Shown here piece after piece: positions 1 through 6,109 of a stretch of 6,345 bases of DNA. The stretch is from Acholeplasmatales bacterium (GTDB lineage Bacteria > Bacillota_I > Bacilli_A > Acholeplasmatales > Anaeroplasmataceae): NCBI GenBank assembly GCA_024696565.1, contig JAILGR010000163.1, forward strand, positions 1 through 6,345. The letters are read 5' to 3'. Position 1 is the stretch's first letter; every line of letters starts with the position of its first letter. Below the pieces are notes generated by a model that was not told where the DNA came from, did no database searches, and saw only the letters and a program-made list of their open reading frames with translations. A program made the translations under genes and the position numbers.

Positions 1-106
1 ATTAAGAGATTATTCAAAAATATAAAATAAAGATAACTGGGAGAGGTAAAGAATTTGTTTTCTTTCCTTATTCTATAGCATTAATAATATTAAAAAGGAG
101 AATTTT
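1..106 (+). other. Non-coding lead-in with ribosome site for the first ATPase gene
   Basis: No gene can be supported here. The first ten codons in frame 1 (reading IKRLFKNIK and stopping at TAA 28-30) could be the tail of an upstream gene, but ten residues are too few to tell. AAGGAG at 95-100 lies six bases before the ATG at 107 and fixes that start. No convincing promoter is visible: TTGTTT at 55-60 is a weak -35 with no -10 at suitable spacing, and TATAAA at 21-26 has no -35. The gene's promoter may lie further upstream, outside the window. Confidence 0.5.
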
Positions 107-1213
107 ATGGCAACATTAAGTTTGAAAAATATAAATAAAATTTATGATAATAATGTTCAAGCTGTATTTGATTTTAATTTAGATATAAAGGATAAAGAAT
201 TTATCGTTTTTGTAGGACCTTCTGGTTGTGGTAAATCAACAACACTTCGTATGATTGCTGGGCTTGAAAGTATTTCATCAGGAGAACTATATATTGATGA
301 TGAATTAATGAATGATGTAGCTCCAAAAGATAGAAATATCGCAATGGTATTCCAATCATATGCATTATATCCACATATGACAGTTTATAATAATATGGCG
401 TTTGGATTAAAATTAAAGAAAGTGCCTAAAGATGAAATTGCAAGAAGAGTACAAAATGCGGCAGAAATTTTAGGATTAATACCATATTTAAAGCGTAAAC
501 CAAAGGCTCTATCAGGTGGTCAACGTCAAAGAGTAGCCTTAGGTAGAGCTATTGTACGTGATGCAAAGGTATTTTTAATGGATGAACCATTATCTAACTT
601 AGATGCAAAATTACGTGTTCAAATGCGTACTGAGCTTATTCGTTTGCATGAATCTTTAGAGACAACAACTATTTATGTTACTCATGACCAAATTGAAGCT
701 ATGACTATGGCATCAAGAATTGTCGTTATGAAAGATGGACATATTCAACAAGTTGGTGCCCCTAAAGAAATATATGATAATCCAGTTAATTTATTTGTTG
801 CGGGATTTATTGGAACACCTCCAATGAATTTTATTAAAGGATATATAAATGAAGAAGGCATTTTTGTTACTCAAGATGGATTTAATCTTGTTGTTCCAAA
901 AAAACAATTTGATAGTATCAAAGAACAAGAATTTGTTGGAAAAGATATAATTTTAGGCGTTAGACCAGAAGAATTATATAGTGATAATGAACATTTAAAT
1001 AATGAAGAAAATGTATTAGAAGTAAAAGTAGATGTTTCTGAATTATTAGGAGCAACAACTAATGTTCATTTCTTTATTAATGATTGTAAGATTACAGCCT
1101 CTATAGCAGGTGCGCCAAAACTTCATGGTGGAGATACATTTAAGGTGTATTTTGATCTAACTAAATGTCATATATTCGACCCTGAAACTACTAAATGCTT
1201 AACAACAATTTAA
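107..1213 (+). CDS. Carbohydrate ABC importer ATPase, MsmK/MsmX/UgpC family (first copy)
   Basis: This is a cytoplasmic ATP-hydrolysing subunit of a CUT1-type sugar importer. All nucleotide-binding motifs are intact: Walker [10 protein letters not shown] at residues 37-45, Q-loop Q83, signature LSGGQ 135-139, Walker B VFLMDE 155-160, D-loop SNLD 163-166 and switch histidine H193. Residues from about 240 to 368 form the MalK-type regulatory domain, with LGVRPEEL at 283-290 and HIFDPET near 355-361. At 368 residues it is full length for the family. The ATG at 107 has AAGGAG six bases upstream. A 329-base gap with its own promoter separates it from the importer operon, so it is probably a separate transcription unit or the last gene of an upstream one. 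By hand count it matches the second ATPase (4852-6003) at about 174 of the first 240 residues, while the regulatory domains diverge. Members of this family often serve several sugar importers; whether this one serves the neighbouring transporter is inference. Confidence 0.95.
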   Translation: MATLSLKNINKIYDNNVQAVFDFNLDIKDKEFIVFVGPSGCGKSTTLRMIAGLESISSGELYIDDELMNDVAPKDRNIAMVFQSYALYPHMTVYNNMAFGLKLKKVPKDEIARRVQNAAEILGLIPYLKRKPKALSGGQRQRVALGRAIVRDAKVFLMDEPLSNLDAKLRVQMRTELIRLHESLETTTIYVTHDQIEAMTMASRIVVMKDGHIQQVGAPKEIYDNPVNLFVAGFIGTPPMNFIKGYINEEGIFVTQDGFNLVVPKKQFDSIKEQEFVGKDIILGVRPEELYSDNEHLNNEENVLEVKVDVSELLGATTNVHFFINDCKITASIAGAPKLHGGDTFKVYFDLTKCHIFDPETTKCLTTI

Positions 1214-1293
1214 TATGAATTATATATTTTATAATCAAAATAACTAAAAATTTAATACTAAAAATGAAGACAAATAATGAAAATAATTCATAA

Positions 1294-1330
1294 AAATGCC
1301 ACTTTTTATGTGGAACAAAAGGTGGTATTT
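1294..1330 (+). other. RNA hairpin of unknown role, possibly a weak transcript end
   Basis: AAATGCCAC at 1294-1302 pairs with GTGGTATTT at 1322-1330 (nine pairs, one of them G-U). After a bulged G at 1321 the stem continues as TTTT/AAAA (1303-1306 with 1317-1320), leaving a ten-base loop. The bases after the stem begin CC rather than a T run, so it does not look like a normal intrinsic terminator. It could still mark the 3' end of the upstream ATPase transcript. The right arm can instead pair downstream (AAGGTGGTA 1319-1327 with TATTACCTT 1362-1370, including two G-U pairs), so two exclusive folds are possible. Confidence 0.4.
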
Positions 1331-1429
1331 CCATATTGAATTTCCATAAAATTGAAGGAATTATTACCTTGATTTTGCAAAATGGCATTATGAAAGTGAA
1401 TGAAAGTTAAAAAAAGTCAAAATTTATAT

Positions 1430-1445
1430 TTGAAAACGCTTGACA
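1430..1445 (+). promoter_or_regulatory. cre-like box overlapping the -35 (putative CcpA site)
   Basis: The 16 bases TTGAAAACGCTTGACA fit the Gram-positive cre pattern WTGAAARCGYTTWNNA with one mismatch (G at 1442 where W is expected). The last six bases are the -35 hexamer itself, so bound CcpA would directly block RNA polymerase. This is the usual layout for carbon catabolite repression of sugar-uptake operons. CcpA itself is not encoded in the window, so the assignment rests on the match and the position. Confidence 0.7.
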
Positions 1446-1467
1446 TATCCTTCAACATGTTTATAAT
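1440..1467 (+). promoter_or_regulatory. Sigma-70/SigA-type promoter of the importer operon
   Basis: TTGACA at 1440-1445 and TATAAT at 1462-1467 are both full consensus, separated by 16 bases (17 is optimal). Transcription would begin near 1474. It reads toward the lipoprotein gene at 1543 and, with no terminator seen before 6024, probably drives all four importer genes. Such a strong core promoter would be expected to need repression, which fits the overlapping cre-like box and the downstream palindrome. Confidence 0.85.
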
Positions 1468-1510
1468 GAAGGCAGAATTTATAGGGACAAAATTTATTTT
1501 TTTATGGTAA

Positions 1511-1528
1511 TGTGGTAACGATACCACA
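1511..1528 (+). promoter_or_regulatory. LacI-family operator palindrome in the operon leader
   Basis: TGTGGTAACGATACCACA has outer arms of seven perfectly complementary bases (TGTGGTA/TACCACA) around ACGA, and a central CG as in LacI/GalR-family operators. It lies at roughly +37 to +54, suiting a roadblock or repression-by-occlusion role. It ends two bases before the ribosome site at 1531-1537. As RNA the arms could form a seven-pair stem beside that site, so a translational effect is an alternative. No repressor gene is present in the window, and the sugar-specific regulator cannot be named. Confidence 0.75.
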
Positions 1529-1542
1529 AGAGAGGAGACATA

Positions 1543-2883
1543 ATGAAAAAAGTATTTTTATCCGTTTTATCTATTCTAGGTGTAGCATCATGTTTTGCCC
1601 TTACATCTTGCGGTGGTGGAGATGAAGGCGAGAGTGCTAATCAAAAGGTAATTAAAATCTGGGCTCATAAGTCAGAAGCAGAAGCTGAAGGTATGGTTTA
1701 TGCGGCTATTGCTGATTCATTTAATGATGCTGGTTTTAAAACTGCCGATGGAACTAAAGATCTTAAGGTTAAGATTGAATACAAAAATTCAAGCGATACT
1801 TTAGCAACAGCAATTCAAGCAGAAATATTAGCTGGAGGACTTCCTGATATTGTAGCTGTAGATGCACCTAATATTAGTGCGTATGCAGATGCAGAAATAT
1901 TAACAGATATTTCACCATATATATCAGAAGAAACAAAAAATAGTTATGTTAATTCCGTTATTGAGCAAGGAACATATAAGGGTGGTTTATATGCTTTAAG
2001 TGCAATGGATGCTCCAACAGGAATGTATTATAATAAAGATTTATTAAAGCAAGTAGGATATGAAGAAAGTGATTTTGGAACACCAACAAATCCATGGAGC
2101 TTTAAGGATACAATGGAGGCAATGAAGAAATTAAAGGATGCAAGCCTACCATATCAAATCAAGCTTAATCTAGGATTTGGTGGCGATGAAGGAGTTATGT
2201 ATTTATATTCTTCATTAGTATATTCAGCTGGAGGAACATTTGCAGGAGCAAATGGTAAAGCCGATGGCTATTTAAATAGTGAAGAAAGTATAGCAGGAAT
2301 TAAGCAATTAGAGCCATTCTTTAGTGTAGAAGAAGATGGAAAGAGCTGGATATATAATGGTTCAAATACAGATGCGTTAGCGACAAAAGAATGTGCATTT
2401 GAGATATATGGACCATGGAATATTGCATCATTTGCGAAGAACTATAGTGAATTTGTACAAGAATATGGAATAATGCCAATGCCAGTATATGAATCTGAAA
2501 GTGGAGTTAAAGGAAAAGCCGTTGCCGGATGTGGATCATGGGGCTTTGGAGTAACACCATATTCAAAAGATATAGCATCAGCAGCAACAGTATTACAATA
2601 CTTTACAGGGGAAGAAGCGACAAAACTTTTATATCAATCAATCGGAACGTTCCCAACAAATAAGAATGTATTAGCAACATCAGAAGAATTCCAAACAGGA
2701 CAGTTAAAAGAGATGGCAGATATATTAAATACGTGTGCAACACCAAGACCACAATTAGTAAATTATCCAATATTAAGTTCAAATTATTCATCAATAATTG
2801 AATATATAGAAACAGCATATGGGGAAGAGAACTATAATTTAAAATCATATGTAGATAAGGCAGTACAACAAATCGATAGATAA
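1543..2883 (+). CDS. Extracellular solute-binding lipoprotein, family 1 (carbohydrate ABC importer)
   Basis: This is the substrate-capturing subunit, anchored by lipid to the outer face of the membrane. Residues 1-23 are a lipoprotein signal: MKK, a hydrophobic core, then lipobox L20-T21-S22-C23, followed by a Gly/Glu-rich linker. Family 1 sugar-binding features follow in order: LPDIV at 100-104, PTGMYYNKDLLKQVGY at 158-173, YGPWN at 289-293, and GSWGFGV at 331-337 followed by a helical C-terminal lobe. The 446-residue length is normal for the family. The ATG at 1543 is preceded by AGAGGAG at 1531-1537. It is the first gene of the operon, 20 bases ahead of the first permease gene. Maltodextrin, another alpha-glucoside or a different oligosaccharide are all possible; motifs alone do not settle the ligand. 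Third codon bases shift from mixed T/A to almost all A along the gene. Confidence 0.95.
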   Translation: MKKVFLSVLSILGVASCFALTSCGGGDEGESANQKVIKIWAHKSEAEAEGMVYAAIADSFNDAGFKTADGTKDLKVKIEYKNSSDTLATAIQAEILAGGLPDIVAVDAPNISAYADAEILTDISPYISEETKNSYVNSVIEQGTYKGGLYALSAMDAPTGMYYNKDLLKQVGYEESDFGTPTNPWSFKDTMEAMKKLKDASLPYQIKLNLGFGGDEGVMYLYSSLVYSAGGTFAGANGKADGYLNSEESIAGIKQLEPFFSVEEDGKSWIYNGSNTDALATKECAFEIYGPWNIASFAKNYSEFVQEYGIMPMPVYESESGVKGKAVAGCGSWGFGVTPYSKDIASAATVLQYFTGEEATKLLYQSIGTFPTNKNVLATSEEFQTGQLKEMADILNTCATPRPQLVNYPILSSNYSSIIEYIETAYGEENYNLKSYVDKAVQQIDR

Positions 2884-2903
2884 GACTTAAAGGGGAGGTA
2901 ATT

Positions 2904-3836
2904 ATGTTAAAACAAACTAAAGGGATAAAAATAAAACAGCATTACAAACTATTTAAACATACATATAGTACGCAAGATACAATAGTAGGGTGGGCCTTTT
3001 TATTACCAGCAGTAATTTTAGGTTTGATTTTTATCATTACTCCCATGATTATATCATTATCATATAGTTTTACAGATGCGAATTTACTTAGACTAAATCA
3101 AATAAATTTTGTAGGGTTTGAGCAATTTATCAATGCATTTAAAGATCAAGATATGTGGCAAGCATTTGGAAATACGATGAAATTCGTAGGATGTGTAGTA
3201 CCACTACAGTTGATAGTAGCATTTGCGTTAGCATTAATATTAAATTCAAAAGTGAAGTTTAATACATTCTTCCGATGGGCATTTTTCGTACCAGTAATGT
3301 TATCACTAGCAGTTACATCAATGTTATGGATGAATTTATTAAATGAACAAGATGGATTAATCAATGCGATATTAGAAGCAATGGGCTTAGGAAGACAAAG
3401 ATTTTTAGAAGATCCAAAGCAAGCAATGAATATCATAATCATAATATCTGCATGGCAAGGAGCCGGATATCAAATGCTAATATTCTTATCCGCATTAAAA
3501 AATATACCAAAAGATGTATATGAAGCAGCAGAAATAGATGGAGCAAATAAATGGCAAAAACTAATATATGTAACATGTCCATTAATAAAATCGACATTCT
3601 CATTTATATTAGTCACAATGCTAATAGGAGCATTTAGATTAATAACACAACCAATGATAATGACAAATGGAGGACCAACAGGTTCAACAATGACAATGTC
3701 ATTCTATATCTATAGACAAGGTATCACATATAGATCAGTAGGATATTCAAGTGCAATAGCCCTACTATATACAATATTTATGGCAACAATCGCTTTAACA
3801 TTAAATAAAGTGACAGGTAAAGATAATACAAAATAG
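2904..3836 (+). CDS. Sugar ABC importer permease, MalF/UgpA/MsmF type
   Basis: This is one of the two membrane subunits that form the sugar channel. About six hydrophobic helices are visible, near residues 29-54, 93-114, 125-146, 175-197, 227-247 and 279-300, after a basic cytoplasmic N-terminus. The EAA loop that docks on the ATPase is clear: EAAEIDGA at 207-214 followed by KLIYVTCPLI. NGGPTGSTMTMSFYIYRQG near 255-272 is typical of MalF-type partners. At 310 residues it matches the shorter UgpA/MsmF-like proteins, which lack the large extra loop of enterobacterial MalF. The ATG has a very strong AGGGGAGG at 2891-2898, and the gene begins 20 bases after the lipoprotein stop. Fourfold-degenerate codons are overwhelmingly A-ending, unlike the ATPase genes. 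Confidence 0.95.
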   Translation: MLKQTKGIKIKQHYKLFKHTYSTQDTIVGWAFLLPAVILGLIFIITPMIISLSYSFTDANLLRLNQINFVGFEQFINAFKDQDMWQAFGNTMKFVGCVVPLQLIVAFALALILNSKVKFNTFFRWAFFVPVMLSLAVTSMLWMNLLNEQDGLINAILEAMGLGRQRFLEDPKQAMNIIIIISAWQGAGYQMLIFLSALKNIPKDVYEAAEIDGANKWQKLIYVTCPLIKSTFSFILVTMLIGAFRLITQPMIMTNGGPTGSTMTMSFYIYRQGITYRSVGYSSAIALLYTIFMATIALTLNKVTGKDNTK

Positions 3837-3845
3837 GAGGTAGCT

Positions 3846-4763
3846 ATGGAAAAAACTGAGACAATAAAGTTTTCTATCAAAAAAGAAAATAAAGTTAAAC
3901 ATAGTAAAACTCCATTAAAATATGCATTAAAAGTATTAATGTATATAGGATTATTTGCATTATCACTTTTATTCTTATTTCCAGTAATATGGATGGTAAT
4001 GAATAGTTTTAAAAGTCAAGCACAGGTTTATGAGACAATTTCAAGTATAAGAACATTCTTACCAGCGACATGGAGATTTTGGGAATGGTTTGAATCATAC
4101 AAATCATTATTTACAACATTTGAGAATTTTGGACGTTCAATATGGAATTCAATAGTTTATTGTTCTGTAGTAATACTTGGGGTTTTACTAGTTAATTCAT
4201 TAGCAGGATATGCATTATCAAGATTTGTATTTCCAGGACATAAGCTAGTAGTAAATATAATAATTATCATCTTACTAGTACCAGTTGAAACATCAATAGT
4301 TCCATTATATGTAATATTAAAAAATATGGGGTTATTAACAAAAGAATTGCGTGTTATAGGTTATTTAATACCAAGCTTTTGTTCACCAATGTATATATTT
4401 ATGTTTAGAAATTATTTCTTAGGAATACCACGTGAATTAGAAGAATCAGCTCAGTTAGATGGAGCAGGAAGATTAACAACATTCTTTAGAGTAATTGTTC
4501 CATGTAGCTTACCTGTATTTGCTACAGTAGCAATCTTTACATTCATGGGTCAATGGAATGAATATGTATTTGCCCAATTAATGTTTTCAGATCCAAAAGA
4601 ACAACCATTACAGGTATTCTTACAATTAATCAATACATTTAATCCAAAAGATATTTCAGTTGTAATGGCATCATTAACATTCTCAACAATACCTATTGCC
4701 TTATTCTATGTATTCTGTCAAAGATACATTATAGAAGGCGTAGCTTTTACAGGCTTAAAATAG
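3846..4763 (+). CDS. Sugar ABC importer permease, MalG/UgpE/MsmG type
   Basis: This is the second membrane subunit, partner of the preceding permease. Six hydrophobic segments are visible near residues 27-50, 100-122, 135-157, 170-188, 219-240 and 272-292. The ATPase-docking loop reads EESAQLDGA at 199-207, followed by FFRVIVPCSLP. The C-terminus (YIIEGVAFTGLK) has the usual MalG-type ending. At 305 residues it is full length, with a somewhat long basic N-terminal tail. The gene starts nine bases after the first permease stop, and AGGAGG at 3835-3840 overlaps that TAG stop, so the two permeases are probably translated in a coupled way and made in equal amounts. Confidence 0.95.
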   Translation: MEKTETIKFSIKKENKVKHSKTPLKYALKVLMYIGLFALSLLFLFPVIWMVMNSFKSQAQVYETISSIRTFLPATWRFWEWFESYKSLFTTFENFGRSIWNSIVYCSVVILGVLLVNSLAGYALSRFVFPGHKLVVNIIIIILLVPVETSIVPLYVILKNMGLLTKELRVIGYLIPSFCSPMYIFMFRNYFLGIPRELEESAQLDGAGRLTTFFRVIVPCSLPVFATVAIFTFMGQWNEYVFAQLMFSDPKEQPLQVFLQLINTFNPKDISVVMASLTFSTIPIALFYVFCQRYIIEGVAFTGLK

Positions 4764-4851
4764 GTGCCTCTATAGATGTCATTTGAATATGCGATTTATT
4801 AATATAATTTATGAGACTTTATGGTGTCATTAAGGGATAGGAGAAGAAAAA
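4764..4851 (+). promoter_or_regulatory. Gap before the second ATPase gene with a possible weak internal promoter
   Basis: This 88-base gap is much longer than the 20- and 9-base gaps upstream. TATAAT at 4803-4808 is a consensus -10, but no good -35 lies 16-18 bases upstream; TTTGAA at 4782-4787 gives only 15. Just after it, ATGAGAC at 4811-4817 and GTGTCAT at 4824-4830 form an imperfect inverted repeat with one mismatch. AGGAG at 4839-4843 lies eight bases before the ATG at 4852. No terminator is seen, so read-through from the permease genes is expected. A separate weak start for the ATPase is possible but unproven. Confidence 0.35.
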
Positions 4852-6003
4852 ATGGCTAGTGTTAGATTAAAAAATGTTAAAAAGATTTATGATAATAAAG
4901 TAGTTGCAGTTCATGATTTTAATCTTGATATTGCAGACAAAGAATTTATTGTTTTCGTTGGACCGTCAGGCTGTGGTAAGTCTACGACACTTCGTATGAT
5001 TGCTGGCCTAGAGGGAATTTCTGACGGAAAAATAGAGATTGATGGTGTCGTAGTTAATGATTTACAGCCTAAAGATCGTGGTGTTGCAATGGTTTTCCAA
5101 AATTACGCCTTATACCCACATATGACTGTATATCAAAATATGGCATTCTCTTTGAAATTGAAGAAGGTTCCAAAGGAGGAAATAGATAAGAAAGTAACAG
5201 CTGCAGCCGATACTTTAGGTATTTTAGAATTATTGACTAGAAAACCACGTGCTCTATCAGGTGGTCAACGTCAAAGAGTTGCCATTGGTCGTGCAATGGT
5301 TCGTGATGCTAAAGTATTTTTAATGGATGAACCATTATCAAACCTTGATGCAAAACTTCGTAATCAAATGAGAGCCGAGCTTATTTTATTACATAAGAAG
5401 ATCGACACAACATTTATCTATGTAACACATGACCAAACCGAAGCTATGACATTAGGAGATCGTATAGTAATTATGGAGGATGGGTTTATTCAGCAAGTTG
5501 GTACTCCTACAGAAGTATTTGAAGAACCAGATAACTTATTTGTTGCTGAATTCATAGGTGCTCCTAAGATGAATATTTTTGATGCAAGACTTATTAAGTC
5601 TAGTGATGGATATTATGTAAGAACTTTTGATGCTGATATCCCAGTTGATGGACTTAAAGGTGAAAGATTAACTGAACTAAATATTAAATCACAAGAAATA
5701 TTATTGGGCGTTCGTCCTGAGCATATCGTTTTAGCAAAAGAGGGGGCACCAAATGCTTTTCCAGCAACAATAGAGGTTACTGAAATGATGGGTTCTGAAT
5801 TACATTTACATGTTTATACTGATGATGAAACAAATCTAATTGTTAGAGTTCCTATCATGTCATTATCTCGTGAAATGAGGGCGGCTATGGTATATGGTGC
5901 TAGAATGTGGCTTACATTTGAGGCTAATGTTATGCATTTCTTTGATGCTGAAAATAAATATAACATTTTAAAGGCTGATTCAATCGATATTATTAGTGCA
6001 TAA
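4852..6003 (+). CDS. Carbohydrate ABC importer ATPase, MsmK/MsmX/UgpC family (second copy)
   Basis: This ATPase is the last gene of the importer operon and the most likely energiser of the adjacent permeases. Motifs are intact: Walker [10 protein letters not shown] 37-45, Q83, LSGGQ 135-139, Walker B VFLMDE 155-160, SNLD 163-166, H193. The regulatory domain runs from about 240 to 383 with LGVRPEHI at 285-292 and MHFFDAEN at 361-368. At 383 residues it is 15 longer than the first copy. The nucleotide-binding halves align without gaps at about 72% identity by hand count, while the C-terminal domains, which set dimerisation and regulator contacts in MalK, differ widely. That pattern suggests a duplication with divergence, or two separately acquired paralogues. 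Codon endings are T-rich, unlike the permeases. The start at 4852 has AGGAG at suitable spacing, and a hairpin terminator follows the TAA by about 20 bases. Confidence 0.96.
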   Translation: MASVRLKNVKKIYDNKVVAVHDFNLDIADKEFIVFVGPSGCGKSTTLRMIAGLEGISDGKIEIDGVVVNDLQPKDRGVAMVFQNYALYPHMTVYQNMAFSLKLKKVPKEEIDKKVTAAADTLGILELLTRKPRALSGGQRQRVAIGRAMVRDAKVFLMDEPLSNLDAKLRNQMRAELILLHKKIDTTFIYVTHDQTEAMTLGDRIVIMEDGFIQQVGTPTEVFEEPDNLFVAEFIGAPKMNIFDARLIKSSDGYYVRTFDADIPVDGLKGERLTELNIKSQEILLGVRPEHIVLAKEGAPNAFPATIEVTEMMGSELHLHVYTDDETNLIVRVPIMSLSREMRAAMVYGARMWLTFEANVMHFFDAENKYNILKADSIDIISA

Positions 6004-6023
6004 AATATTTTATTAATTCATAT

Positions 6024-6058
6024 AAAAACTTCTTTACGTCAAAATAAAGAAGTTTTTT
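6024..6058 (+). terminator. Intrinsic terminator closing the importer operon
   Basis: AAAAACTTCTTTA at 6024-6036 pairs perfectly with TAAAGAAGTTTTT at 6045-6057 around an eight-base loop (CGTCAAAA), and the right arm merges into a six-T run ending at 6058. The stem is AT-rich but thirteen pairs long. Because the left arm begins with a run of A, it could also act on the opposite strand. It lies 20 bases past the second ATPase stop and separates the operon from the gene starting at 6110. Confidence 0.9.
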
Positions 6059-6066
6059 CTATTTAT

Positions 6067-6075
6067 TGGTATAAT
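6067..6075 (+). promoter_or_regulatory. Extended -10 promoter for the acetyltransferase gene
   Basis: TGGTATAAT is a perfect extended -10 (TG at 6067-6068, one base, TATAAT at 6070-6075). No -35 is recognisable at 6047-6052, which lies inside the terminator stem; an extended -10 can compensate. Transcription would start near 6082, about 28 bases before the ATG at 6110. The promoter begins nine bases after the terminator T run. Confidence 0.6.
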
Positions 6076-6109
6076 ATGACATGGTAAAATATTCTTGGGT
6101 GATTTAAAA

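Larger units (their letters stand above)
1416..1501 (+). repeat. Imperfect 16-base direct repeat bracketing the operon promoter
   Basis: GTCAAAATTTATATTT at 1416-1431 and GACAAAATTTATTTTT at 1486-1501 match at 14 of 16 positions, and the ten-base core CAAAATTTAT is identical. The copies start 70 bases apart, one just upstream of the -35 and one within the predicted leader. The upstream copy is placed like an AT-rich UP element. In sequence this AT-rich the match may be chance; it is listed because of its position on either side of the promoter. Confidence 0.3.
1214..1542 (+). other. Intergenic control region between the ATPase gene and the importer operon
   Basis: No coding sequence is supported in this 329-base stretch. 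Its left part (about 1214-1290) is simple AT-rich sequence with no clear terminator for the upstream ATPase gene. A hairpin lies at 1294-1330. Two TGAAAGT copies sit ten bases apart at 1391-1397 and 1401-1407. The right part holds the importer operon promoter (1440-1467), an overlapping cre-like box, and an 18-bp palindrome at 1511-1528. The ribosome site AGAGGAG at 1531-1537 serves the ATG at 1543. The predicted leader from a start near 1474 is about 70 bases. Confidence 0.7.

Noticed and set aside
3..119. Frame 3 open stretch overlapping the first ATPase start
   Set aside because: It follows an in-frame TAA at 3-5, has no usable start codon, and ends just inside the ATPase gene.
1230..1235. 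TATAAT just after the first ATPase stop
   Set aside because: There is no -35 at a suitable distance, and the sequence is AT-rich enough to give such hexamers by chance.
1317..1332. AAAAGGTGGTATTTCC resembling the T-box antiterminator motif
   Set aside because: Only about 105 bases lie between it and the upstream gene, too little for a specifier stem; no good terminator follows, and an independent promoter starts downstream.
1191..1388. Minus-strand open frame of 65 codons across the ATPase end and the gap
   Set aside because: It is hydrophobic low-complexity AT-rich translation, has no ribosome site upstream of its ATG, and overlaps the end of a clear gene.
2603..2848. Minus-strand open frame of 81 codons within the lipoprotein gene
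   Set aside because: It lies wholly inside a well-supported gene; it is open because A-ending codons on the + strand leave few stops on the reverse strand.
3146..3442. Minus-strand open frame of 98 codons within the first permease gene
   Set aside because: It is a shadow of a strongly supported gene with no recognisable motif, again explained by the codon bias there.
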